NCBI GenBank assembly: GCA_944548615.1
Contig: OX155963.1
Coordinates: forward strand, 20,956,431 to 21,020,430
Reading direction: 5' to 3'
Source: Micropterix aruncella
Taxonomy: Eukaryota; Arthropoda; Insecta; Lepidoptera; Micropterigidae
Length of the DNA: 64,000 nucleotides
In this document: positions 1-11,420 of the stretch, piece after piece
Position numbering within the stretch: position 1 is the stretch's first letter
How the letters are laid out: every line of letters begins with the position of its first letter
Notes under the pieces: model-generated
What the model was told of the DNA's origin: nothing
Databases searched by the model: none
The model's input: the letters and a program-made list of their open reading frames with translations, nothing else
Made by a program: the position numbers and the translations under genes

Positions 1-50
1 ATCAAATTTTAGTTGATAAACATTTAAACTCACTGTGTTTTTATGTTAAC

Positions 51-2708
51 ATGATAACAACACATTCTCCTTTCTTATTTCAAGAAGCTCATAAAATAGT
101 TAACAATTCTGTAACAGATTTACGAAATATTAGATTAAAACACGATAAAAAGTTCCTTAATTTACTAAAGAACTTTCAGAAAATTTGCATTATCCCAAGT
201 AACAATACACGAAACATTTTGAATCCAGTTTCCATTTCAAATTACAGTCATTCCAATGTTAACAAAACAAGGAATTCAAATTCACTTCGAAATGTTATCC
301 CAGCAGTTCACCAAGGTACTCTTTCCTCTCCGATGCACACCCTATCAGTAAACCAAATTACTAACAATATATTTCCATTAGTATCAGATTCCGTACCAAT
401 ACGTGCCACATTAGTAAACCAAATTAATAACAGTATAACACCATCAGTATCATATTCTAATAATATACAAGGTCCATCTCCTAGAGAAAAAAATGCTGTT
501 AAAAACTTGTCATCCAAAGTAATTAACCACAATGAATATTTAGTATTAGCTAAAGGTCTAAATTTCACACCGACTCAAAATGTGAACCATTTTAGTTTTG
601 GTAATGATGTTGTTAAATTTTGTCGTAATTTAAGATGGCGCGAATTTTGGCATTCAAATCAAAAGAATAACAATAATAATATTAAATTACACAATGCACT
701 AGCTAAATTTCGTCCACACTCCAATAAAGAACCCCCTCCATTACCAAAAAATCATCCGGTAGAAAATTTTATTACTATTTTATTAAACAAAGTAACACAG
801 CCATCTTTTCTAAATAGCCTCAAGCCAACATCAAACTTGTCAGTAGATGAACGTGCAGCTCTTGAGAGTCTTAGCAAGGATACCAGCATCGTCATTTTGC
901 CGGCTGATAAAGGTTCCACTACTGTCATACTTAACAAAACTGACTATGTTACTGAAGGCTTGAGACAACTTAGAGATGAAACTTTCTATAAAAAACTATC
1001 TAGAGATCCAAACAAAAATTTTGCAGTGAAAATAAAAAAATATATTGAACAAAATAAATCAAATGAAAAATTATCAGACGAAGATGTTAAAACTTTAATT
1101 CCTGATCCTATCAGAACTCCAAATTTTTACCTATTACCTAAAATTCACAAGCCTAATAATCCTGGACGACCAATAGTCGCAAGCTTTAACTCTCCGACAG
1201 AAAGAATTTCGGCTTTTGTAGATTATTTTTTACAACCTTTTGTGAAAAATCTAAATTCTCATATCAAAGACAGCTATCATTTTATTGATATTTTAAAGAA
1301 TACTGTAATTCCAAAGTCAGACGACCTATTATTTGTTACTATTGACGCCATATCCCTGTATACCAATATTCCTCATAATTTAGGATTGGAAGCCATTTCT
1401 TATTTTCTTGATGAGAGACCTCATCCTCAAATACCTTCTACGGATTTTCTTTGCAAATTAGCCGAGTTTGTCTTAACGTGTAATGCTTTCTCCTTTGAAG
1501 ATGAATTTTATCTTCAAATTAAAGGGACTGCTATGGGCACGCGAATGGCCCCTTCTTATGCCAACCTTTTCATGGGATTATTCGAGCAAAATTTTCTTCA
1601 AACGCAAAATTTAAAACCCATATTATGGTATAGATTTATTGACGACATAGTAATGATTTGGCCACACGGACAAACTACTCTAACAACCTTTCTTGACGAC
1701 CTAAATAATTTTGGCCCTTTGAATTTCACTCATACCATTTCTAAATCACAAATTACTTTCTTAGATGTTGATTTAACAATTTCCGAAGGTAAAATTAAAA
1801 CCGCGATTCATATAAAACCTACAAATAAAGAACAGTATTTACACTTTGATAGCTGTCATCCATTTCACACCAAGAGATCCATTCCCTACTCAATGTCCAT
1901 TCGCGGACACCGTTTAGTTAACAACAAAGAAAATTTAGATAAATATCTCAATAATCTAAAGCAATCTCTTCTTGAAAGAAAATACCCTGCTCCTCTATTG
2001 GATAAACATATTCTAAACTCTGAAGTAAAATATATACCAAAACCTAAAATTTCTTCAAATAAAAATAATAATAATAATAAAATCTTTCTTAGCACCACTT
2101 ATTTTCCTGGTGCTGAGAAACTGCGAGATATATTATCTGATTTATTCCCCATCATTTCTAATGATGCATCCACTAAGGATCTCTTAGATTCACCGCCAAT
2201 TTTATCTTTCCGCAGACCACCTAATATTAGATCAATATTAAACAAAACAAAAAATAATCAAAATTTCTCTATTGGTAATAATACTTTTGGGCTTCAACCT
2301 TGTGGTCGTCCACGTTGTAAAACTTGTCCTCTGTTAGATCTAAGTCCTTTTTTTACCAGTCCAAATACTACTAATAGTTACAGGGTTCCCTTTCATTGCA
2401 GTTGTATTTCAAAAAATATAGTATATCAACTTCTGTGCAAGACTTGTGATGCCTTTTATATCGGTGAAACAACAACACCACTTAATATTAGACTAAATAA
2501 TCATAGGGCTAGTGTAGGAAATGAAAGCCAACTCCCAATATCTTTGCATGCCAGGGCGCATAATTTATCTTTTGATCAATGTTTTAAAGTTAAAATAATA
2601 AAATGCCTTGGGGATAATGCAAAAGAAAGGGACGTCAAATCTTGGGAATTGGCTTATATTTATATTTTAGGCGCTTGCAAAGGTTCCGGTCTCAATAGGC
2701 AAAATTAA
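51..2708 (+). CDS. Penelope-like element polyprotein (RT + GIY-YIG endonuclease), near intact
   Basis: An 885-codon uninterrupted frame. RT motifs are in order: motif A IDAISLYTNIPH near residue 430, motif B GTAMGTRMAPSYANLF near 493, catalytic YRFIDDIVMIW near 527, and FLDVDLTI near 570. A cysteine cluster (CGRPRCKTC near 752) precedes a C-terminal GIY-YIG module (VYQLLCKTC...FYIGETTTPLNIR, about 790-815). RT followed by GIY-YIG is the signature of endonuclease-bearing Penelope-like elements, which copy their RNA at a nicked chromosomal site. The first ATG is at 51, but the frame is open back to base 3, so the true start may lie outside the window. No stop or frameshift is seen, unlike every other retroelement here, which suggests a young copy. 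The N-terminal ~200 residues are Asn/Ser-rich without a domain I recognise. Confidence 0.93.
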   Translation: MITTHSPFLFQEAHKIVNNSVTDLRNIRLKHDKKFLNLLKNFQKICIIPSNNTRNILNPVSISNYSHSNVNKTRNSNSLRNVIPAVHQGTLSSPMHTLSVNQITNNIFPLVSDSVPIRATLVNQINNSITPSVSYSNNIQGPSPREKNAVKNLSSKVINHNEYLVLAKGLNFTPTQNVNHFSFGNDVVKFCRNLRWREFWHSNQKNNNNNIKLHNALAKFRPHSNKEPPPLPKNHPVENFITILLNKVTQPSFLNSLKPTSNLSVDERAALESLSKDTSIVILPADKGSTTVILNKTDYVTEGLRQLRDETFYKKLSRDPNKNFAVKIKKYIEQNKSNEKLSDEDVKTLIPDPIRTPNFYLLPKIHKPNNPGRPIVASFNSPTERISAFVDYFLQPFVKNLNSHIKDSYHFIDILKNTVIPKSDDLLFVTIDAISLYTNIPHNLGLEAISYFLDERPHPQIPSTDFLCKLAEFVLTCNAFSFEDEFYLQIKGTAMGTRMAPSYANLFMGLFEQNFLQTQNLKPILWYRFIDDIVMIWPHGQTTLTTFLDDLNNFGPLNFTHTISKSQITFLDVDLTISEGKIKTAIHIKPTNKEQYLHFDSCHPFHTKRSIPYSMSIRGHRLVNNKENLDKYLNNLKQSLLERKYPAPLLDKHILNSEVKYIPKPKISSNKNNNNNKIFLSTTYFPGAEKLRDILSDLFPIISNDASTKDLLDSPPILSFRRPPNIRSILNKTKNNQNFSIGNNTFGLQPCGRPRCKTCPLLDLSPFFTSPNTTNSYRVPFHCSCISKNIVYQLLCKTCDAFYIGETTTPLNIRLNNHRASVGNESQLPISLHARAHNLSFDQCFKVKIIKCLGDNAKERDVKSWELAYIYILGACKGSGLNRQN

Positions 2709-2918
2709 TAAGGTTTATCATATTATCATAATCATCAAATGCTTTTTCTTTTAATTTATAATCATTCATTTTAAAATAACGTTTTGCACGGTTGGTTATG
2801 GTACCTTAACTAAATCGTGTAAAATATTATTAATCCATTTCTTTTTGTTCGATTCCTTGAATTTAAATTTTCAACGAATTGTTCGATTTCAGAAATGTCA
2901 TATATCTTGACGACGGCT
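2709..2918 (+). other. Penelope-like element 3' non-coding region
   Basis: AT-rich sequence directly after the PLE stop codon, leading into the repeated module at 2919. No coding potential. At 2899-2918 it has a short imperfect hairpin context (TTGACGA, then GGC-TGA-GCC, then GAAA) discussed under findings as hammerhead-like. Confidence 0.5.
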
Positions 2919-3197
2919 GAGCCGAAATATTGATATACATTTTATAAAAATCATTAATATTTAAGAAACACTAATCGCCTATTATTTTCCAGCATTCATT
3001 CTCGTCTTTCGCATTGTTGTGTCGCCGCTGTAGGATAAAGTAGAAAGGTTCGAATACCACAGTAGGAAACCGCAAATACTGAGAGAAGAGAAAACGAAAA
3101 AGGCGTGGAGTCACTCCTGGTCACCACAGACCAGATAAGTGCCCTTTCATTATTTTATCATTTCATTTATTTAGTGATAAACATAATTTCAATTTGA
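2919..3197 (+). repeat. PLE-associated 3' module, copy 1
   Basis: About 280 bp starting GAGCCGAAATATTGATATAC and ending just before the (AT)n tract. The same sequence occurs on the minus strand at 35945-36225, also bounded by (AT)n, so this is a repeated unit with a fixed left end. Both copies carry the conserved block GGCGTGGAGTCACTCCTGGT and end in an A/T-rich run. Its position after the PLE ORF suggests it is the element's 3' terminal or LTR-like region; that link is inference. Confidence 0.65.
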
Positions 3198-4160
<963 letters not shown>

Positions 4161-4164
4161 TTTA

Positions 4165-4960
4165 TTAATAATAATACTTTATTTAAGAGAAAGTAGTATA
4201 AAAATTATGTCAAAAACTACCCAACTAGGTTAATGCCCGTACTAGAGTACATTTTTTTCTTTTAAATTAATATACGCACGTAATTTTATACTGCAATTAA
4301 AAAGTATGGTAATATTTTACATGTTTATATAATATTAAACATTAGACATATAATATTATTCTCATTTATATATAAATATGTACATTTATCTACTTGTAAT
4401 ATTTGCATACATTTGCATTTATATAAATGTATTTATTAGTAATATATAATTGTAATATTAAATTAAATCGATAAATTGTCGTTTTAAACGAGGATATGTG
4501 TAATAGTTTCAGCTACCTGCAGGGACTTCAGTGCCTACATTCCTTTTCCCTGCCGGTCTCAAACAGCCACAAAGTAAGTTTTCCCTTTTTTATATGTAAG
4601 CTTTTGCATTGTTTTAACTTATCCTGAAAGTAATTGTGGAGTTTAGGAGCTACACAACTAAAGTGCTTTTGCGCAAGTTTAGTTTTGGTTTTTTTAATTA
4701 GATGTTTTTCTAACGCACAACCTCTAGTTAGAATGTTGTGGTCAGTGACGTTGTGTGTGTGCGGATTATTGAGATAATAAAGTAGGGTTACTTTTGCATA
4801 AATCTGTCTAATGTCCAAAAGTCTCAGCTCTTTAAATAGTTCGTTTGTTGGATATCGATATGGTTTTCTGGACATGACCCCCAGGAGAGCTTACTGCGCT
4901 TTAACAAGCGGATCTAACGCCGAATCATAATGCACCAATCGTTAGATTTTTACCCTTGCG
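4165..4960 (-). pseudogene. LINE fragment, RT C-terminal end and 3' UTR (minus strand)
   Basis: On the minus strand, residues in 4875-4528 read RKPYRYPTNELFKELRLLDI, then RGCALEKHL and APKLHNYFQ. This is the layout seen after the RT thumb in CR1/Jockey-type LINEs (rYPTn.LFkeL...i, then PklwN.lp). Just upstream the same frame reads DPLVKAQ, a TAG-type stop, then ALLGV, so the copy is dead and 5'-truncated. The 3' UTR runs down to a TTATTAATAATAATA simple-repeat tail at 4165-4180 preceded by AATAAAG, typical of LINE 3' termini. The block CCCAACTAGG...GCCCGTAC at 4220-4240 recurs in the other LINE 3' tails at 7848, 17700 and 25920. Confidence 0.65.
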
Positions 4961-4983
4961 GGTTTTTTGAAATGAAATAAACT

Positions 4984-5400
4984 TTGAACTTTGAACATTA
5001 TTTGCATGGCGGGAGCATTCACCCTGTCATGGATCCTATTCACAGCCGGAGTGTATCGGCACGCGCGAGACCCTCATCACAAGCGCCGTCTGATGTCAAT
5101 TTCTGCCTCTGCCCGAAAGGGGAAAGGGCATCAGTATGCGGCAACCGGTGCGGCCGACGCTGGGCCTCCTCTTGCTACGAGGACATACCCCGCGACGTTT
5201 CATTTACAATTGATTATAGTGCCCCGCCCCCGCGATGCACCCCCGAGGATACCCTCATTTTTGCGTCGCCCCATAACGCGCTCGAATCCCTCGTGATAAT
5301 TCCGCACCGTGATAAGAATAACACGGACACGGGATATGGGAATTGCGAACCTAACGCGCGACGGCCTGCAACCGGTTTCCTTATTGGAGATTGAACCATA
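4984..5400. other. GC-rich unassigned segment with an open frame
   Basis: About 415 bp much richer in GC than its surroundings, with overlapping open frames of 136, 101 and 61 codons. I recognise no domain and the residues look like translated GC-rich non-coding DNA (Arg/Pro/Ala-rich). It may be part of an unclassified repeat. Confidence 0.35.
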
Positions 5401-5542
5401 TTATTACCATTTTATTCTAGATAGCTAGTAGCATTGATTATATAGCATACTAGCTATACCCGGGACACGCTTTGTTGTGGCTGAGTCTGATACTAAATGA
5501 ATGGGAAACGCACCGATGTCGAATACCCGCGACTTTTGGCAC

Positions 5543-5835
5543 GGTCCGGTGGCGTAGTGGTTAGGTCGCCTGATCTTACATTGTAAGGTCCCGGGTTCGA
5601 TTCCTGGCTGGGTCACCATTTTCCGTAGGGATCAAATTAACGGAATTGCATTTTCAACTCTGTCGATGAAATGCAATAACAAGACACACACTTACACACA
5701 TGTTCCATGCACACATACATATGAACATTTCATAGTAGGGTTGGTTGTGAGAGATTGTCATATGTCTATAAACCCGCCCATTGTGAAATTTCACAATAAA
5801 GAGTAGAAAACAAATGCAAAAACAAACAAACAAAC
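5543..5835 (+). mobile_element. tRNA-derived SINE, copy 1
   Basis: The 5' ~75 bp folds as a tRNA-like head: the acceptor strand GGTCCGG can pair with CTGGGTC, and the D stem is GGCG/CGCC. The internal Pol III promoter is well preserved: A box TGGCGTAGTGG at 5550-5560 and B box GGTTCGATTCC at 5594-5604. The anticodon arm is degenerate, so it is not a working tRNA. The body after the head (CACCATTTTCCGT..., GCAATAACAAGACA) matches a second copy at 58256. It ends in an A-rich AAACAAACAAAC-like tail near 5820-5835. Movement would need a partner LINE. Confidence 0.85.
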
Positions 5836-6029
5836 TTTTGTCGCGAGTTTTCGAATGCAACCATGTGTCAAAATTTCAAGTCAATCGAGCGACTACTTTT
5901 CTAGTTTTGTGAGCACAACATATGCAGGATGAATTTATATACTATTACGCACGTTAAACACGCCTACACTGTCTCCTAGCTTGAAATAAAATAATAATAA
6001 AAAATAAAACAAAGGAATTTTTATCATAT

Positions 6030-6430
6030 CTATTTATATTATTTTTATTTATTTATTTCCATTACAACTTCACTATTGTGTAGGAATGGCCAAGTATATT
6101 AAATTAATCTTAAATTAGTCACTCAGTTAAACAAAGGATAAAATACTATAAATTACACCAAAATTATTCCAATTTCCAAAAAAAAGGGATAATAAAACAA
6201 TTAAAAAATGTACATTAAAAAACATTGGTAAGTACGATGTTACTTTCAAAGTATTGTAAAATGTCGTGATGCATATTGATAAAATGGCGTGATGCAAATG
6301 TTGATGGATGTCTGAAAATATCAATGTTTTTAATAGCCTTTAAATCATCAGTTAATTTGTTAAAAAGCTTATACCCTATGTAAAGACTAGCTCTTAGTAT
6401 TTTAATATTATTTACATAAAGTTGTCAATT
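6030..6430 (-). pseudogene. LINE family K 3' end (minus strand)
   Basis: On the minus strand the sequence reads YKLFNKLTDDLKAIKNIDIF, matching LKLFNKLLERLKEIKNINIF of the longer copy at 28315-29325. The shared 3' UTR follows (TAATTTAAGATTAATT..., ATTCCTACACAATTG...) and it ends in a TTTATTTATTT-type tail at 6040-6060. Only about 400 bp are left, so it is a 5'-truncated, decayed copy. Confidence 0.7.
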
Positions 6431-6689
6431 TTGAATGGGGTATACTGGTTTCGATACGTAATAATTAAGCACTTTAAGTTCAGATGGGCCAAATATATGG
6501 GATTCTATCTCTCCGTATTATTTGTGCGATGTAATCAGTCTATATAAAAATGCGAAAGTGGACACTAATATTTTAATGTCATTATTGTTATAATTGGTTA
6601 AATTATTAGGATTTTATTATGAATCAGTCTTAAAAAAACATTTATTATCAGCGTTATTATAAGAGTCCAAATAAATTGCTATTAGTTTC

Positions 6690-6955
6690 GCTCGGGGAGT
6701 CTGGAAACAAGTCCGTTTCCTCCAATCGATTCTGCATTCCGACAGAGGCTATCAGTCGGAATGCACAATCGATTGGCGACGCCGCACGGTGCGTCAACGT
6801 ACAAGAGCGCCCGAAGGTTGATTCTTAGGGAAAACTGGCACACAGGCCACAGTCCTACTCATGCTCCCACTTCTGCGTGGAGGCTGCCGGATGGGTGTTG
6901 ACCCGTAAGTTTAGGCGACCCTTAAGTGTAACTGCAACAGGGCCCACCATGTTGG
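6690..6955 (+). repeat. GC-rich unclassified repeat family G, copy 1 (partial)
   Basis: Contains the family landmarks CACAATCGATTGGC, GCCGCACGGTGCG, and GGATGGGTGTTGACCCGTAAG, in the same order as the copies at 26690, 27098 and 52372. GC content is clearly above the flanks. No protein domain recognised. Confidence 0.7.
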
Positions 6956-6961
6956 AAAAAA

Positions 6962-7150
6962 ATGAAATCGAAGACTATGGCGGTTGTTTCACATTATAAA
7001 TAGGTTTAAAAACGAATTTACAGCGTGAATTTTGTAGCACCGATCGCTTCGGTGATATTTCAACCTCCGTTGTCCGCGGTAGACTGAGGCGTCGTCAATG
7101 TGTGCTACAAACTTCACGCGGTAAATTCATTTTTAAAACTATTTATCAAT
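6962..7150 (+). mobile_element. TIR element family H, short copy
   Basis: Near-perfect inverted arms of about 40 bp: the left arm contains ACGAATTTACAGCGTGAATT then TTGTAGCAC (about 7010-7042); the right arm contains GTGCTACAAACTTCACGCGG (about 7102-7121) then TAAATTCATTTTTAAAACTA. The outer flank ATCGAAGACTATGGCGGTTG recurs at 30600-30635 on the other strand. No coding capacity, so a MITE or fold-back derivative. Confidence 0.65.
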
Positions 7151-7845
7151 AAAATGATATGTACATATTTCCCCTATAATGTGTGAAGCAATAATTGGGA
7201 ATACTGTTATCCTCTCTTAGTCTATCCGAGAATGGGAAGAAAATGGTCGCACGCTCCCGATTTGCTGATGGTATGTTTCGCTAAGGACACTCCTGATAGA
7301 CATTGGGGCAACGCTAGTGCCTCCTTGAATTAGGCAACTCTTTCCTCAGCTTCGTTTAGCCTCCTCGTTGAGTGTCTCCGGCCGTCCTTATCTCATACGA
7401 GGAGAAAACACGCGGCATACAAATAGACTCTGGCTATATCCAGCGCACGGCATTGTACAATACTTACAGTCCCTTGCCATATTATTAGACACGCCGTACA
7501 TATCAGTACTGATTTACTCTTTTTAATATCCGTAAACCTAAAAAAGATAGTTTTTAGCGTTTATGGTTATTCATTGAATTATCTTTTAATTTATGTAAAT
7601 AATAAAAAATAGCCACCATATTTAAAAGGAACGGATCTTACCGCATGAGATAACAAAATCATTAACATTTCGTCGGCATTAAATTAGACGTCTTCGCGGG
7701 GAGGATTGTGGAAATAAGATCGTTTCTCGTTATTTATATTATTTATTTATTTATTTAATTATTATGTAATTCAGAATCATTTACAGTAAAATGGACATGT
7801 ACAATAAAAAAAATATTTAAAAAAACCAGTAGCAGAAAACTGTCA
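7151..7845. other. Unassigned intergenic or intronic DNA
   Basis: No gene or clear repeat boundary. Moderately GC-rich at 7230-7480 and AT-rich after 7500. No long frame. Confidence 0.4.
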
Positions 7846-7847
7846 CC

Positions 7848-8100
7848 AGTAATAATAATAATAATAACTTTATTCATTCAAAAACATAAATTTACAATTG
7901 TATTAGTTGCAGAATCTGCCTAACTAGGCCATAGCCCGTACCAAGGAAAACTCTATGTATGGCAAATATTTCTTCATGTGCTCATAATATTAAACTTAAA
8001 CTAAAATAATATTTTAATGTCACCTAACTAGGCGTCCCAAGGCGGACATTTAAATTATTGTAAATATATGTATGAGCCTATATAAAAACTAAGTAATGTA
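7848..8100 (-). mobile_element. LINE 3' UTR with (TAA)n tail (minus strand)
   Basis: Starts with an (AAT)n run at 7850-7866 followed by AACTTTATTCATTCAAAAAC, i.e. on the minus strand an AATAAAG signal followed by (TTA)n. The block CCTAACTAGGCCATAGCCCG at 7919-7938 resembles the LINE tails at 4220, 17780 and 25970. No coding part left. Confidence 0.5.
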
Positions 8101-8120
8101 AAGAACTTAATAAAATTGAC

Positions 8121-8465
8121 AGAGAGCCCGATTGCGTTTCTTCGTGATCTAAAATAGGAACTTAGTTTAACCGAACGAGACAGAGCAATACGTTAGAACG
8201 GAATATGAATTGAACTATCGTCGATTTTCCCACATCAAAACTACCTGTCGAACTTATAGACGCCCGAATAAGTTTCACATACACATTTCGTGCGGTGTTT
8301 CCGTGCGGTGATTTAGCTGCTTTATCTTTGGTGGGTAGATTTAATGCAAAAAAGTGACATCCGTTCATATCATATTCCGCTTTGACGTATTGCTCTAGGC
8401 TCGATTGCTTTTCTTCGTCAAATAAAATCGGAAATTATTTCGTGTGAACGAGACATGGCAATACA
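8121..8465 (+). mobile_element. MITE family A, rearranged copy 1
   Basis: Carries the family's left end (AGCCCGATTGCGTTTCTTCG), the internal blocks GAACGAGACAGAGCAATACG and TTTCGTGCGGTG, and AAAAGTGACA. At 8390-8465 it does not finish with the expected right end but with a second left-type end in the same orientation, so the copy is rearranged. Confidence 0.7.
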
Positions 8466-9060
8466 ATACAATACTATACAATCAACTACTCCAATAGATA
8501 GGCATTCCTACACTTGGATGCGTCACAAAATTAAATGCTTAAAATTTAATTAATAAAAACATAACTATCATGATAGTTGTCATGGCTGTAATATTATATT
8601 CAATATTACCTACTTACAAATAATGAAAACATACTAATGTCAGAGAGAATAATATATTCAAATAGATATGCAAATTCTATGTAGAATAATCAACGTAAAA
8701 TAATGTTATTGTCAATCCAGCAATATGCCTTCGTATTTTTTTAACATTAATAGATGTATACTAAATTATATGAGAATTAGAATGTCAGCTATTATAATAC
8801 CGTTATGTTTAAAATTTTTAAAAAATTACTAAATATCAACATCGAAAATAAACTCGGAATTGTCAAACTCCCGTATACCATAAATTGGGTTTCTTACGAA
8901 ATTATTTATAATTATTTTTTTAAATTGGTCCTCTCCAAGGCTTTTCATTTGGTCTGGAATCTTATCATAGAAGGACAAATTTTGGTGAATAAAACTGTAT
9001 CGCACTTTGCTAAGTCGCTGTCGGTTTATGTGGAGATTAGATTTATTCCTCGTATCGTGA
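8466..9060. other. AT-rich unassigned stretch
   Basis: Lies between two inverted MITE A copies. A 105-codon frame at 8805-9122 runs into the MITE and has no recognisable domain; treated as chance. Confidence 0.35.
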
Positions 9061-9380
9061 TGATGAAAATCACTAAGCTAGAGCGGAATGTGAAATTAAC
9101 AGCTGTCACTTTTTCGCATTAAAACTACACACAAAAGATAAAGCATCTGCATTTAGGACCTCACGAAATTGGTTCAAATTTATTCGGACGAGTATATGTT
9201 CGACAGGTAGTTTTTATCGACGATCGTTCGTTTCATATTCCGCTCTATCGTATTGCTCTATCTTGATCGCTTGAACAAATTTCAGTTTTAGTTCACAAAG
9301 AAACGCAACCGGGCTCTCTGTCTCGTTCACATAAACTAATTTCCGATTTTAGTTTAAGAGAAACGCAACCGAGCCCAGAA
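9060..9380 (-). mobile_element. MITE family A, copy 2 (inverted)
   Basis: Minus-strand copy of the same family: CACTTTTTCGCATTAAAAC, CGACAGGTAG, then two successive end sequences, one at about 9260-9318 (ACAAAGAAACGCAACCGGGC) and the terminal one at 9360-9377 (GAAACGCAACCGAGCCCA). The doubled end mirrors the doubled end of copy 1. Confidence 0.7.
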
Positions 9381-9780
9381 TGTAAACACTACAGCTATTA
9401 CTAATTCTTATAAGCTGAATAATCAAGTAAAATTAAAAACACAACACGTTAACCATAATCATAGTAAATAAAAAATATGTGCAAGTAGATAGCAATTAAA
9501 TAATCATAATTGCTTAAACATAGAATAATATAATCATACCTAATTATAGAAACTCAAAATTAGTAAAAAAATTGAGATTTTAAAGGATACCTAAATATGG
9601 ATGTACTAAAATGATCATAAAAAATAGAGTCTCATTCCTAAAGCCCATAATAAAAACCTATAATGTCATGAAAATATAAATAGTATAAACCGATATTTTT
9701 ATAAATTTTAATTTAATAAACATTACATATATACATACCATTCCATACATACCATTCAGAGATTTATACATAGTGCTCTA
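9381..9780. other. AT-rich unassigned stretch
   Basis: Very AT-rich, no frame, no recognisable repeat. Confidence 0.35.
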
Positions 9781-10333
9781 TCCTACTACTATTATAAACG
9801 CGAAAGTTTGTAAGAATGTATGTATGGATGTTTGTTACTCTTTCACGCAAAAAGTACTGAATGGATTTTAATAAAACTTTACAATAATATAGCTTACACA
9901 TCAAAATAACACATAGGCTTTAATTTATAAGTATATATAGTTTTCTATCATCATTATCACAATTTTCCATCAATATGCGGGTGAAACCGCGGGGCGCAGC
10001 TAGTCTATTATAATCCTTCCTTCCTTCCAAAATAACACATAGATATATAGTTTTCTATCATCATTATCACAATTTTCCATCAATATGCGGGTAAAACCGC
10101 GAGGCGCAGCTAGTCTATTATAATCCTTCCTTCCTTCCAAAATAACACATAGATATATAGTTTTCTATCATCATTATCACAATTTTCCATCAATATGCGG
10201 GTGAAACCGCGGGGCGCAGCTAGTCTATTATAATCCTTCCTTCCTTCCAAAATAACACATAGATATATAGTTTTCTATCATCATTATCACAATTTTCCAT
10301 CAATATGCGGGTGAAACCGCGGGGCGCAGCTAG
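9781..10333 (+). mobile_element. Lep1-type Helitron with four tandem 3' ends
   Basis: Begins TCCTACTACTATTATAAACG after an A, as expected for Helitrons (A|TC). The first 3' terminus ends at 10003 in GCGCAGCTAG followed by T (CTRR|T) and is preceded by the GCGGGTGAAACCGC hairpin. The 110 bp up to that point are then repeated three more times, with further CTAG ends at 10113, 10223 and 10333. Each copy is joined by the spacer TCTATTATAATCCTTCC. No ORF: a non-autonomous element that would need Rep/helicase in trans. Confidence 0.88.
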
Positions 10334-10585
10334 TCTATTATAATCCTTCCTTCCTTCATCAACCAATACGTAAGATTTTTTTTTTAATATGTGCTTTTGT
10401 TGATAGCCTTGATTGATTCTGGAAAGTAATTGTAAATCCTGGGAGCGATGAATGAGTAGTGGCGCTGTCCGTACGTGGCATTCTTACGTAGGTGGCATTC
10501 TTACGTATTAACTTATCTCCTGAGTGCACTGCTCTCGTAAGTATATGCTCACATTACTATTATTTTATCAAACAACGATAAAGGT
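10334..10585. other. Unassigned spacer
   Basis: Ends the Helitron's CCTTCCTTCCTTC spacer, then AT-rich DNA with a short tandem duplication (TGGCATTCTTACGTA at 10478-10507). No gene. Confidence 0.4.
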
Positions 10586-10930
10586 TAATCATCATCATCT
10601 GGTTGACGTCCACTGTTGAACTTAAGCTGCCCCCATAGGATACCATGACATAAGGTCTTGAGCCACCTTCATCCACCTACTTCCTGCGACCGTAGCAATG
10701 CCATCGGTCCATCTTGTAGCAAACTGTCTTACAAGGCGTCTGCCAGTTCGTGGTCGCCATTCGAGAACCTTTTCCCCCAGGGTTTACGATTCTGCGAGCT
10801 ATATGACCTGCCCATTGCCATTTCAAGTGGTATCACGCAGTGAAGCTCTAAGCATTGCTCCCTCTATTGCTCGTTGCGCGACTTTGAGCTTGTTTGCAGT
10901 GTTTGAGTTTGTAATAAAGGTTATGTAGTT
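10586..10930 (-). pseudogene. RTE-like LINE C-terminal remnant
   Basis: Read on the minus strand, the segment gives KVLEWRPRTGRR, then TRWTDGI...VAGSRWM..AQD and VQQWTS. That order is the conserved C-terminal tail of RTE-clade LINE proteins. Several stop codons interrupt it (for example after AQRAIEGAMLRASLRDTT), so it is dead. The end at 10586-10600 shows the ATGATGATGATT-type simple tail typical of RTE 3' ends. Only the last ~110 codons remain. Confidence 0.75.
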
Positions 10931-11415
10931 CATATTAATTTTGTATAATTATACACATCTCTGTTTAATGAATCACTAAATTTGCATTTGCAGAAATATT
11001 TTTGCAGAAATATCGGAAATATATTTTCTTTTTTTAACATATTAGTGTAATTTGTGTAATTATTTTTAAGTTAACCGGTACAAACAAGTATTTTCCTTGA
11101 TTTGGCGGCAACAATACTGTGAATTTCCTACTACATTTAAGAAAACGAAAATGTTATTTGGAGTAAATTTTTATTTGAATACTGACGCCACTCAATAATT
11201 ACCATCTAATTCTAGATGGTAATTATTGATGGTATAATATTGAATCTTAAACTAGTGAAAATTATGTTTCTCGACATAACTAGAAAGCAAACCCTTTTCA
11301 AAAGTTATACGCTTTTGAAAGTGTACGTTTGAACTGAAATATACGGTTGGTCCAATAATATAGCATCTTTTATATAGGATAGATAACTAAAAATATTTAG
11401 AAAAGTGTTACAAAT
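10931..11415. other. AT-rich stretch with a 17-bp inverted repeat
   Basis: No gene. Contains a perfect inverted repeat, arms 11192-11208 and 11213-11229 (TAATTACCATCTA / TAGATGGTAATTA core) around ATTC. Confidence 0.5.
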
Positions 11416-11420
11416 TTTAC

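Noticed and set aside
4984..5394. 136-codon gene
   Set aside because: GC-rich segment open in several frames, no domain, no splice or promoter support.
5543..5617. tRNA gene
   Set aside because: A and B boxes are good but the anticodon arm is irregular and the sequence continues into a SINE body shared with 58256.
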